Shown here piece after piece: positions 46,747 to 57,401 of a stretch of 64,000 bases of DNA (position 1 is its first letter; every line of letters begins with the position of its first letter). The notes under the pieces were generated by a model that did no database searches, was not told where the DNA came from, and saw only the letters and a program-made list of their open reading frames with translations. Position numbers and translations under genes: made by a program. Source of the stretch: Cheiracanthium punctorium (taxonomy: Eukaryota; Arthropoda; Arachnida; Araneae; Cheiracanthiidae); assembly GCA_038373885.1 (NCBI GenBank), contig JAWZYV010006126.1:124001-188000 (forward strand), written 5' to 3'.

Positions 46747-47430
46747 CATACCTGCCAACTTTTACGGATTATCCGTAAAATATACGGATTTTAGTGTTAA
46801 TTTACTGATGTACGGATATGAAGAGTCATTTTACGGATTGTTTGGCGATTTTCGAAGTTCTCAATTTTTTTCAGTGCAATCTTTTTCCATCCGTCCAGAG
46901 AATATATACTTTTCCTTCAACACTCGTTTATTTAAATGTCCAATACCGTAAGAATAAAAATTGATTCCTATTTTTATTTTAAATGTAATTTTTTACCTCC
47001 CCTCCCCCTCATCTCTCGAAGAAACCAATAAAGGGGAAAAAAGCAGCATTGAATAGGGCAGGATCTTTTTCCATCCCTCTTGAGAGTAAATATTTTTCCT
47101 TTAGTACTCTTTCATTTAAAGCTCCAATTCCGTAAGAATAAAAAGTTATTCCTATTTTAAATTTAAACCCCACCGAAAATCAGTCAGGAAGGAAAAAAAA
47201 ACTTAATTAAGTAGAGCAGGTTCAGTTGTAAATGAAAATGATATTAAAAATTAAATTTCATTTATGTCAAAAAGAGCATTTTGATAATAAATAAACTTAG
47301 TTTAACAAGTGGTAACAAGAGCACTAGTTATTAACAAAAAATGAACTTAGTTTTACTGATGTGAGATGGGAATTTACTGAAATGAGCACAAGATTTTACT
47401 GATGTTAATTTTCCCAGGTTGGCAGGTATG
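46747..47430. mobile_element. hAT MITE, CATACCTGCCAAC family, copy 3
   Basis: A 684 bp copy with the same 13 bp ends and the 6 bp duplication CTTTTA (46741-46746, 47431-47436). Very similar in layout to 43912-44589. Confidence 0.8.
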
Positions 47431-47472
47431 CTTTTATTAGTGTTGCAAATACAATCTGCCAAAAATATAGTA
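47431..47472 (+). pseudogene. LINE copy, segment 4 (short)
   Basis: About 40 bases (ISVANTICQKY) that join segment 3 to segment 5 once the flanking MITE and the pogo-like element are removed. Confidence 0.6.
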
Positions 47473-47503
47473 CTGTAGAAGACCCAAAATCCAGTGATCT
47501 GAT

Positions 47504-47974
47504 CAGGCCCGGACTGGGAGGGTGGGGCCCGCCCGTCTCAAGAGAAGGGGGGGCCGGGTTATTGTGTAACCGATAAATATTAGGATATGTTAACTTTCAG
47601 GGTTTGGGGGGGAAGGAATGGTATTATTATTATTAATTAATTATGATTCATAATTAATGCATTAATAAAATATTGATCTATTCATTAATAGGCATCATTC
47701 ATATTAATTAATCCCTTGCTCATTGGGGAACCCTCTCTGAAAAATTGAGAACTACATTTAAAATAAAGTGTTTAGAAGCCTTCTAGGGCGCAATGGCAGC
47801 TACAAAAAATTTTGAAAGTGTCAAACTTCTTTTAAGTGCTATCAGTATTGCACTCTATTTTTTTATTTTCTTTCTTTTTTCTGTTTGGGAGCCCGCCCTC
47901 AGCAGGGAGGGCCCACCGAGGGTGGGGGCCCACCCGTCTGCAGACAGTCAGACACACTGGCCAGTCCGGGCCTG
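47504..47974. mobile_element. hAT MITE with CAGGCCCGGACTGG ends, copy 1
   Basis: Ends CAGGCCCGGACTGG and CCAGTCCGGGCCTG, a perfect 14 bp inverted repeat. The 8 bp target duplication is GATCTGAT/GATCTGAA. It sits in the first unit of the tandem duplication. Confidence 0.8.
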
Positions 47975-48391
47975 GATCTGAAATCCACAAGGCTCTAAAA
48001 CATAGGTTCCCAACGTGGGCGATAACGCCCCTTGTGGGCATTTGAGGTTTTCAGGGGGGCGGAAAAAGACCCAGAGAAAATTAGGGGGCGTTGATATGGC
48101 ACGGAGGGGCGTGGGAAGATTAACCAAATATAGTCTAAGAAAGACTTAGAAATGAATTATCAGAGTGATTTTTATCATGTGTACAAAAGTTTACATATTT
48201 CGAAACGAGACTTCACTGTTGAGAGAAAGAGATACTTCTCTAAAACTTTTATTCCTCCTTTTTAAATGAAGAAATTCAGTAGAGTTTCAATTCCAACGAT
48301 ATTCTATCTATTAGTAATTTTTTTAAAATTTAATTCTTGTTTTCACCATGCATTATGTACGCTTTCGTACACCAAAATCCAGTGATCTGAT

Positions 48392-48867
48392 CAGGCCCGG
48401 ACTGGGAGGGTGGGGCCCGCCCGTCTCAAGAGAAGGGGGGGCCGGGTTATTGTGTAACCGATAAATATTAGGATATGTTAACTTTCAGGGTTTTGGGGGG
48501 GGAGGAATGGTATTATTATTATTAATTAATTATGATTCATAATTAATGCATTAATAAAATATTGATCTATTCATTAATGATGTGAGATCATTCATATTAA
48601 TTAATCCCTTGCTCATTGGGGAACCCTCTCTGAAAAATTGAGAACTACATTTAAAATAAAGTGTTTTGAAGCCTTCTAGGGCGCAATGGCAGCTACAAAA
48701 AATTTTGCAAGTGTCAAACTTCTTTTAAGTGCTATCAGTATTGCACTCTATTTTTTTATTTTCTTTCTTTTTTCTGTTTGGGAGCCCGCCCTCAGCAGGG
48801 AGGGCCCGCCGAGGGTGGGGGCCCACCCGTCTTCAGACAGTCAGACACACTGGCCAGTCCGGGCCTG
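48392..48867. mobile_element. hAT MITE with CAGGCCCGGACTGG ends, copy 2
   Basis: The duplicate of 47504-47974 in the second tandem unit. Its presence comes from the duplication, not from a second insertion, since the same flanks are copied. Confidence 0.8.
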
Positions 48868-48893
48868 GATCTGAAATCCACAAGGCTCTAAAA

Positions 48894-49342
48894 CATAGGT
48901 TCCCAACGTGGGCGATAACGCCCCTTGTGGGCATTTGAGGTTTTCAGGGGGGCGGAAAAAGACCCAGAGAAAATTAGGGGGCGTTGATATGGCACGGAGG
49001 GGCGTGGGAAGATTAACCAAATATAGTCTAAGAAAGACTTAGAAATGAATTATCAGAGTGATTTTTATCATGTGTACAAAAGTTTACATATTTCGAAACG
49101 AGACTTCACTGTTGAGAGAAGGAGATACTTCTCTAAAACTTTTATTCCTCCTTTTTAAATGAAGAAATTCAGTAGAGTTTCAATTCCAACGATATTCTAT
49201 CTATGAGTAATTTTTTAAAAATTTAATTCTTGTTTTCACCATGCATTATGTACGCTCTTATTTCTCTGGAGTGGGAGGGGGGCGGTATTGAAATATTCAC
49301 TAGAAAAGGGGGTACCAGTTCAAAAAAGATTGGGAACCTATG
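48894..49342. mobile_element. MITE with CATAGGTTCCCAA ends
   Basis: Ends CATAGGTTCCCAACGTGG and TTGGGAACCTATG. Flanks CTCTAAAA/CTATAAAT are a weak 8 bp duplication. In the first tandem unit (from 48001) only the left part exists because the unit ends inside the element. So the duplication break lies within this MITE. Confidence 0.65.
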
Positions 49343-49428
49343 CTATAAATGTGCATTGTGGGTTCAATGTAAACAGTGAAATCTGGCATGCCAGCTCTAA
49401 GTTCAGAAAACTGCAGTATAACCACAGA

Positions 49429-51463
49429 CAGGGATGTTAATTCTGCACCGATTGAGCCGAGCTGCTCCAAAACGAAAATCTGGCGCCGAACTGCGCTTTT
49501 AGCCGATTTTTGCACCGAGCTGCGCCGAATACGTCATTTTGACTCTTTGTTAATTTTTTGCCATACTTGCAAACTTTGCTTTTCTTATCTGCATTTATTG
49601 TAAGTATTGACTCTAGATTGATTTTGCAGGGCACAGTATCGTCGGCCCTTTTATCGTCTTTTTAGCGGTCGGCGGCCCTTTTATCATCTTTTTAGCGTCC
49701 TGCGGCCCTATTTCTCTTTCTGCGCCCTCCTGCTTTCACATTTTTATTATTATTGGTCATAAATCACCACTTTTTATTTCTTACATACCATTTGCGGCCA
49801 ATCACGAAAATACGTTAATTAAAACGGCTCCTTCACAGAAATACGATTGAGTACAATAACTCCATCTTAAAAATAGCTTCGATTGAAAGCGGCCCTTTCA
49901 CGAAACCGTTTATAAAATCGGATCTTTCCCACAAATGCCTTTTTCAAATATTCTATTCTTTCAGATCGAAATACTGTTACTGCCTTTTTCATTGTCTTTG
50001 CATTTGCGCGAACCGAGTAACCCGAAAAGGGGCCTCTCTAGTATATTTTTGCTGACTCAATGAGAAGCCCGATCAGCCGGGCAGAACTACCTGGGCATTT
50101 CACTTAGGAGTTGGAAGAAGAAAATACGGTAGGGAAAATCAAAATTTTCTTAAGTTATCTAAAAATTTGCGATTCCATCTGTCAATCCTCAAATATTGGT
50201 AGCTACGTTTGATAAATAAGTAGTTGCGAATTATCAAACAATCATTATTCCAGAGTTCGTCGCCAGCTGTATATAGTTATTGCTCTTTATGTTTTTAATA
50301 GTTTTGCGCACTAGCAAGTTTTTTTTTTTTTTTTCTCTCCTCCCTAAACAATTTCCTCTTTTAATCGGCTTTCTTTGTACATATTATTCTTAATGTGTAG
50401 CAGCTATTTACTAACCATACATAATTAAGGATGATACAGAAAGTATGCCATAGCAAAACGATGTTTTGCGATTCGAAAATTTTGTTAATTCTGTTTCTCC
50501 AAAATCATGTTAATTCTGATCCCAAATCTTAGTTTTCCTCGCAGAAGCTAAATTTTTTGTGCTCCCAAATGTTAGGAAAAGTAACTGTAAACCTTACCTT
50601 AAATTTTCCATGACATGTGGCTGTGTTTTCTTTATTATAACTGAATGCTGTATAACTTAACTTTAATTATTTGCCTTAAAATCTAAAGGCACAGATAGCT
50701 CTTATTTTTATTAATTAAAGTTCTTACTTAACACTATTCTAATATCAACGCTTCAAACAAGCACCTAATTGCTGCAAAACGTTTTGCATAATGTGTTTCT
50801 GTCTTTGGCCGCTAGAGGCGCTGTACTCCCGGCGACTTGCCGCGGAGCTATTTTCTCCTTTTTCTTTTCACGTCACAGGTCCACAGTCCTTGGTGACGTC
50901 GTTGCCTGGCCAACAGTATAAAAGTTTGCCGTTCGCTGCGAGAGAGAGAGGAGGCGAAAAGGGGGATGCGACAGATGCGTGTAGAAGGACGCTCGAAGCC
51001 AGCCGTGTGAGATGCTCTGAGCTGGGTCAAACGATTAACCTGGAGCCTTCCCGCCGCAGCTTCCAATAAAGCCTTTTTGATTATGCCACTACAAGCTTAT
51101 CTCAAGGTGATGCTGTTCGACCCCGGTTCGATTTGTTGTCCAGAATGTCCGATGACACATAGATGCTGTACCACATCAAATACCTGTTTTTTGTTTCCTT
51201 TGTTCATCCCCATCTGTATACAAGCCTTCATGCTTCATTACTAAAATAAAAGAACTATCAAGGTAAACGCTTTTTGTCATATTTTACCTGGCAAGCCCTC
51301 AATTCATTTTTCTTACTAGCTTTCACTGCTCAAAATTTTGAAGTATAAAACTCTGCTAAACACAGACACCAAATAGAATTTTTCTGCTCCCGAGGTGCTC
51401 CCAAATGAAATTTTTTCTGCTCCCGGGGTGCTCCCAAATCGAATGTTGGAGTTAACATCCCTG
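49429..51463. mobile_element. 2 kb DNA element with CAGGGATGTTAA ends
   Basis: Perfect ends CAGGGATGTTAA and TTAACATCCCTG with a 6 bp duplication CACAGA (49423-49428, 51464-51469). Near the ends are GCTGCTCCAAA and GCTCCC-AAAT repeats shared in style with 23261-24133. A short tandem repeat CGGCCCTTTTATC follows the left end (about 49645-49710). It contains a promoter or LTR-like block at 50790-51166. No transposase seen. Confidence 0.75.
50790..51166 (+). promoter_or_regulatory. Probable solo LTR or promoter with TATA box, CREs and poly-A signal
   Basis: A GC-rich block with CACGTCA and TGACGTC sites (about 50868 and 50893), a strong TATAAAAG at 50917-50924, a GA repeat near the expected start site and AATAAA at 51065-51070. 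A promoter followed within 150 bp by a poly-A signal is the layout of an LTR. I could not find definite TG..CA ends or a target duplication, and there is no internal retroelement sequence. Confidence 0.4.
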
Positions 51464-51633
51464 CACAGAGTAAAACAATAAATGATTCCTATTTGAAATA
51501 TATATTATAATTTTTGTGAACTCTGATGGTATTATTGATAATTTTCAGATGATTGACAGTGACATAATTGACACTGAATGGTACTCATAAGATACTCTGA
51601 TGCGTTAACAACCCTAAGGATAATCTAAAGATT

Positions 51634-51804
51634 CATAAAATAACATTTAATGAAGGTTTGGCACTGAGAAAAAAATATCCCAGATTTGTAGAGTATCAGA
51701 GCTGTGTTACAAAAGAGGAAATGATGAAAAAAAAAAACTATATTTATAATAACCTAAAGTCTTCTATTCTTACTATTCAACAAATGTTTAAAAAGTTTAA
51801 ATAA
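51634..51804 (+). pseudogene. pogo/Tigger transposase C-terminus
   Basis: HKITFNEGLALREKYPRFVEYQ, then VTKEEMMKKKNY and LTIQQMFKKFK before a stop. This resembles the end of Tigger-type transposases, with an E-A/G-L segment, an E-E-M-x-x-L helix and a final aromatic/Lys tail. It lies next to the right terminal repeat of the 47473-52022 element and gives its family and + orientation. The DDE core is missing. Confidence 0.6.
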
Positions 51805-52024
51805 TTTGCATATAATTCCATAATTTTGTTTATAGTATTATTCCTTTGCATTTTTATACTGTGAGTCTGATTATAATATAAGTTATATGATTTGCTTCTC
51901 TTTTTTATTTATTTTATTATTATCCGAGTGGGGATGTAGGGAAATAGAATAATTTTCCTATTGTGACCCAAAATCTGCAAAAGGTTTGGAACCAAGCTGT
52001 GCAGATTTTGGGTCTTCTACTGTA

Positions 52025-52805
52025 TTAAGCAATATGTGAGAGAACCATTCATTAGTGGCCGTGCCCATTATGACTTGCTTCCCAGATTGTAACCTTTCCA
52101 TAGGCATGACTAAAGGTAAAGCTGACACTATCCCAGCTGCATTAAAGTTGTACTGCTTTGAGACTATCCACACTCTAATGATGTCTGGCTAGACAGACGG
52201 TTCATAATCTGATGGTGATGATTGTGGTGTGGGTTTTTATTGCAAAGACTCACTGGGATCCTCCCAAAAAGATACTGAAAGAGTGATTACAACTCGAATT
52301 TTACTTGATTAACTTTTAAACAATGGTTGGACCATCACTCTTAAGTGGGTCCCAAGCCACTGTGACATCCCTGGCATCGAATGTGCTGACTGGCTGGCAA
52401 AAGGTGGCAATTCTTTGTCCCAGCCATCTTGCCCCTGTCTTTTTCCCCAATATCTGCAGTTAAAGAAAAAATTTCTTATGCAATTAAGTCACCATAAGAC
52501 TCAAGACTGCTGGAATATCCTGCAGTGGCCTTTTGACCAATTTTCTGCCGGGTAATCTTCCTTGGCAAATACCTACTGTGAACTTGAGTCTTGACTTCAC
52601 ATGGCTTATTACAAGGACACCTTTATGGAATTGGTGTTTCACCTCCACTTGAGTGCCCACTGTGTCCAGAGAGAGGCTTTATGGATTTTACGCATCTTGT
52701 TCTACTCTTTGGGATAAGCACTCTTCTGTGTACAGTTTTTATAACATCTGAACTGTACTGGGCTGCAAGAAAGAAGTTATGGTTAATACTCTTCTTAGGT
52801 GTCTA
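52025..52805 (+). pseudogene. LINE copy, segment 5: RNase H and C-terminal tail
   Basis: Final part of the LINE copy. REPFISGRAHYDLL continues segment 4. The RNase H region is decayed: the WVW-FLLQRLTG stretch, and WVPSHCDIPGIECADWLAK-like sequence in another frame, the W-x-P-x-H-x-x-I-x-G-x-E-x-A-D pattern. The tail HGLLQGHLYGIGVSPPLECPLC, then YWAARKKLW and a stop at 52804, is the typical end of this LINE group in arthropods. Frameshifts are present. Confidence 0.75.
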
Positions 52806-54637
52806 AAAATATATAGTTACATTTTGTAGTTTTTTAAGAATTTTAGTCAAATGCAGTGTCTCTTAAAAAAAAAAAAAAAAATCTTGTGCACTAAAATGGT
52901 TATTGTGCATTAACCTTTTCCGAATATGATACGTTTTGCAGAAGTTACAATAGGGGCAAAAAGCATCCTTGAACAAATTAACCTGAAAGACGAGAGATTT
53001 TTCACAGCTAGGCGAAAATCTTAAAAATCACATTGTGTTCTATATAATTTTTCTGCATGTTAAGACATACAAAATCATTGTATATCGTACTTTGCTTATA
53101 TCATTTACTAATTTCAACGTGGGAAGTGAAAGATATTGAATAAAAATTAGCACTGTACTACACAAAAAATCTTTCAAAAACTGAAAAATAAGATTATATA
53201 TATACTGTCAAAAATCATTAGTAATTATTTCTGTTTATCATTAATATTCTGAAGAATGTTTATGATACACTATTATAGTATTGAAGGTAGGCAACTCTTC
53301 GATAATACACATTTTTATCTTTTGTTCTGTAATATTGCTGATTCCTTGACGAAAATGTAAACTCATAATTTTGTTACAACTTTTGTTACAAGGTTACATA
53401 ATTTTGTAAACTCATAATTTTGTTCATGAATTCCGTAGGAATACATGAACGAAGAACACAATCTTATTGATTTTATTGCTTGAAGATGTACTTCAAATTA
53501 TATACTATAAAAATTAATCAGTAGAATTAAGGTTGTTGAAGAAGTAGGGAGCAATTATTGGTGTAACATCTCTTAAAATAACATAAACACTTTGAGGAGC
53601 ACACGGTGATTATTCTCTCTTATGGATACACAAAATCACCATAATCAGGAACACATTAGAACTTGCTCTTGCTATGCAGGCTGTCTAAGCAAAGTGCACT
53701 GCCAACACAGCAACACCTCATATTTTGTAGAACACTTCTTTTATTTTAATACATATTTCACTGAAAAAGAGGAAATCTTGATTACATGAAAATACAGATG
53801 AAAAAATTTTAGTCGCGTAGCATATGTCAATGTTTCATAAGAACCCACAGGTCATATCTTATGTTATTGTGGTCAGATTTTGAGGCACGTGGGAGGCGGT
53901 CAACTCAAAAATATGGGCTCCCAGTTTCTAACACTTCCATTCCTCCACCAACAACCATTGAAAGTACCCGTTAGATTTAAAAAAAGAAAAGGTTTGTGAA
54001 GATTCTCAAAAGAAAACAGATCAGCAGAGTTTCCAGTGCAAAACACACATAAAAAAGAAATCACTACAAGATCGCAGGTGGCAAAGATTGTTAACACCAG
54101 AAAGATTCATAGCAAATGTTTTAAGAAGTGCCTACAGGGAGGGGGGGGGATCATTAGGCAATATGCCATGCCTTATCTAAAATTAGGAAGGGACAGGAAA
54201 TTAATTTGATTCTTTTCTTAATTTTGAACTGCATATTGCATTGAACGTAACAAATAAGAAAGGGAACTTGAAGTATGAATCTTCCATGAATAGCAATTTA
54301 AAATATGGGAAGGATTGGTAGAAATTAGTTAAATTTTGACAATATGAAAGAATTGACTATCCAAGGTAATTAAAAAAGATACTTGAGGCATGAAGGTATT
54401 TCCAATGCAGGGGGGGAGGCGGGGGAGAGGCACATGACTAGCACTCTTTGAAAAAAATATATTTTCTTTATTTAATTAGTGTAGAATTAAAATTAATTTT
54501 TAAGATTTAATAAGAATTCACATTTTAAAAGAAAATTCAGGAGAATTTATAAACAATTAAAAAATGGAATATTTACACATTATTTTAAAAGAATTTTTGG
54601 TTGTACTGGTGATTGAAGTATGAATAATCTTTGAAAA
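52806..54637. other. Non-coding intronic sequence
   Basis: I see no gene or mobile-element border. GTAAACTCATAATTTTGTT is directly repeated near 53359 and 53407. There are A and G runs near 52866, 54140 and 54410. Confidence 0.4.
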
Positions 54638-55340
54638 CCTGTAATGTGCTTTAATTCCTTATGTATTAGAGACAAGTGGACAATGCAAATTGAAAAAAAT
54701 GTTTTAAAAAAAAAGGTCAGAAATAAGACCGTTAAGAAAAAATTCCTCTCCTTCATTTACAAAAAGTTTAAATTTGTACACGACCCAGTACAAAAAAAAA
54801 AAAAAATCCCAATTACTAAAATGTTGTACTAATGAGGTGATGTACAAAATTTGAGAATTATATCTTAAAAAAGGTCAGAGGTATGAAAATAAAATGTATG
54901 CTGACTTAAACAACTTTTCAGTTACTCTCGAAGTTAAGAAAAAGAAAGGGAATATCAGGTGGTTGTATTTCAGGAGCCATGCAGAAATTATGAAAGAAAG
55001 TAATTTTTTTTTTTACACTCCATGCATTTACATTCGAATTCATATATAGCCCCGATCATCTTTGTGTAAAGATATCTCTGAGATTCTGTGATGAAAGGCC
55101 AAAATTTTGTACATCACGTGATTAGTGTTTGGGGCACATTTTACTAATTGGAGGTTTTTTGTAATGGAGTCATATACAAATTTAAAAAGTGCAACTTTTT
55201 GAAAATTAATGAGAGGAATTTTTTTTTGTAAGGGAGTCTTATTTCTGACCTGATTTTGAATATTTTTTCAATTTATATTGCCTACTTATGTCTAGTAGGT
55301 AAAGAATTAAATTCTGTTACCACCTTTTTGGGACACCCTG
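54638..55340. mobile_element. Foldback MITE, CAGGGTGTCCC type, copy 2
   Basis: The right end ACCACCTTTTTGGGACACCCTG is intact and followed by TA. The left end is degenerate. Long inverted arms match each other and the copy at 32371-33055 (for example ATTAGAGACAAGTGGACAATGC against its complement near 55270). Non-coding. Confidence 0.65.
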
Positions 55341-56004
55341 TATACTATCCACTTCACTGTCATTAGTATTTGTCTACTCCAATTGAGAAAATTTCTTCCT
55401 GCTTTTGTTCTTGTTTCTTTTTAGCGATCCTTTCATCACACTTAACTTTTTCTGACACCAGATCATGAAAGTACTACTAAAGAAAAATATCCCCTAAATC
55501 CCTCTAAAGTAAAAATAAAAGTGTTATGAATTGCAAAAGAGAGATGACTACAGTAATCAACAACATGTACATTTATTTATGTTAAAACAGTGACTCAGAC
55601 TTCTAAAACTATAACATAGAGCTTAACCCCACCCCCACCCCCACCTCACCCCAAGAACCATTGAAAACATTGCATAAAGTCAGTGTTACACTTTCAGAAT
55701 CATGGTTAAAAGTTTTCACTAGGACTAAGGCAACAATGGACAAATGATACCATGTACAAAAAAGACTGATAGTCAAGCAAGAACTATTGAAATATGGAGC
55801 ACATAAAACTAATAAATTAAAAAACAAAAACTAATGAAAACAATGAAATGAACATAAATGATAACTTAGAAAGTTCAGTTAAAGACAAATTAGTAGCAGA
55901 AACATATGTACTAAATTAAAACCATATAAAATAAGATGACATGAGGTAACAATATCTTTTTGCATGCTGATGCATGTGACATTATTTATGCTTGATAGTA
56001 AAAT

Positions 56005-57035
56005 GTATATACTCAAGTATAAGCTGAACCTATAACTTTACTGTAAAAGATTAGCAAAAAACCTGAGTATAAGCCGAATATAAAAATGCAGTGCCAAAAA
56101 GATTGATTATTCCTTTCAGTTGCCTCCTTTCTCTTCAATGCTGATTGCTTTTTAAATAAATTCTAACGTAATAAGTACCTAAGTAATAAGAGGCATAAAA
56201 AATGATTACATAACATTCAATGCTTAAAACAATTCTCTGATGTGTGATCATATTACATGATCAGCTTCTGCTGCAGGCTGAAGAGAAACGTTTATTTTGA
56301 CCAGACAATGTAGTCTCTTTGTCTCCCGTTTTAATGAAAGCTTCGCCTTTGAAAATTAAACAATTTCAATAAACATAGGTGTAACTCACTAAGAGCAAAG
56401 GGGGCCCCACCTTCCTTAATATAATTCAAGAAAATTCGTATATCTCTGAAAATAATTTCTACACTAGCAAATACTGATTAATTGCCCACCAGAGTTACAT
56501 ACTATTTGACGCCAATTTCAATAAACATACTTTCTTGTAAATGTCATATACTTGCTTTACTGGAAGTTGTAATAGATTTAAAGAGGGGGAAATTTCATAG
56601 TGAATCTAACTTTGACCAGAGTGCAGAGCCTCTCTGTCTCCTATCTTCACGAAAGCTTAGCCTTTGAAAAATAAATGATTTTTATAAACATACTTGCTTG
56701 TAAATGTCATATACAGTAAGTGCTGTATCAGCAATGTTATGGTTGGCAGTGAGAATGACCCAATTCTTGATGTTGATGGGCATATTTTGGAGGCCGAGGA
56801 AGATGAGGAGGTATACCCAGGTATGTCTGTGACAGAGGCTGAATTCAACAAGTTGTTTGGAAACTCTGACAGTGATTCAGACTTCGATAGGTTTTAAGTA
56901 CTGATTTTCCAGTACCAAAATAATTAATAAAAATAGTGATTCATAAGTTTTTTTTTTTTTTTTTTTCTTTCCTGACTAATGTGTAAGTCAACCCTAGAGC
57001 TTTTGATCAAAATTTCTTGGCCTATACTCAAATAT
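56005..57035. mobile_element. Decayed pogo-like element with transposase tail
   Basis: The left end TATATACTCAAGTATAAGC is loosely complementary to the right end CCTATACTCAAATATGTA. A frame at 56694-56897 ends FGNSDSDSDFDRF, like the acidic C-terminal tail of Tigger/Jerky-type transposases (SDSDFEGF). A segment of about 130 bp (AGAAAGCTT-GCCTTTGAAAA to CTTGTAAATGTCATATA) is duplicated within it (about 56297-56560 and 56600-56715). Confidence 0.45.
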
Positions 57036-57090
57036 GTATGGTACATATTTATATTACATAAATTTATAAACATATGTTTCTTTCTTTTAG

Positions 57091-57226
57091 CAAAGAATTT
57101 TTAATAGATGGAAAGCAGCAGTCTTTGAGGCTGAAATTGCATTATTATATACTGACGTCCAGGAACGATATAACATCTTTGTCTTCAAATATGAAACTGT
57201 TACTAAGAAACCCACGATAACAAATG
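57091..57226 (+). CDS. NSD-like PWWP protein, next exon (C-terminal helices of PWWP)
   Basis: Exon bounded by TTTCTTTTAG and a donor GTAAGT. It starts in phase 0, matching the phase-0 end of the exon at 34988-35181, and ends with one extra base (phase 1). The peptide RWKAAVFEAEIALLY followed by VQERYNIFVFKYE matches the helical end of the NSD first PWWP domain, whose family pattern is RAQWxxGIxxAEEAL..SxEERxxxFTFxY. Joined to the previous exon it gives a continuous domain with no stop. The intron between them is about 21.9 kb and is packed with nested transposons. The conserved spacing of Trp, Ala-Glu and Glu-Arg supports a real coding exon rather than a chance open frame. Confidence 0.78.
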
Positions 57227-57401
57227 GTAAGTTAAAAATTTGTGTGTGGTTTGCTTCTTATCTGACCTTTGGTGCATGTGCGTGCAAAGTAAAAATGTGA
57301 CATAATGTAATTAACTTGTTAAAACAAAAGTTGTTAACACATTCCACAGTAAACTGAAAATTAAGAGTTAGCAATGAGAGACAATATTAGTAATGGGTGT
57401 C

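Larger units (their letters stand above)
47484..49256. repeat. Tandem duplication, unit 888 bp, two copies
   Basis: 47484-48371 and 48372-49256 are nearly identical over their whole length, with only a few base or run-length differences. Each unit contains a full hAT MITE and the left part of a second MITE. The junction CTTTCGTAC/ACCAAAATCC shows the start of the second copy. It looks recent. Confidence 0.9.
47473..52022 (+). mobile_element. pogo/Tigger-like element with nested insertions
   Basis: Flanked by TA (47471-47472, 52023-52024). Left end CTGTAGAAGACCCAAAATCC; right end GATTTTGGGTCTTCTACTG. The transposase C-terminus is at 51634-51804. Inside are an 888 bp tandem duplication, other MITEs and a 2 kb element (49429-51463). 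It interrupts the LINE copy, so it is younger than the LINE. Confidence 0.8.

Noticed and set aside
47793..47981. Small membrane protein frame, repeated at 48686-48874
   Set aside because: It spans the right end of a hAT MITE; the repeat is due to the tandem duplication, not conservation of a gene.
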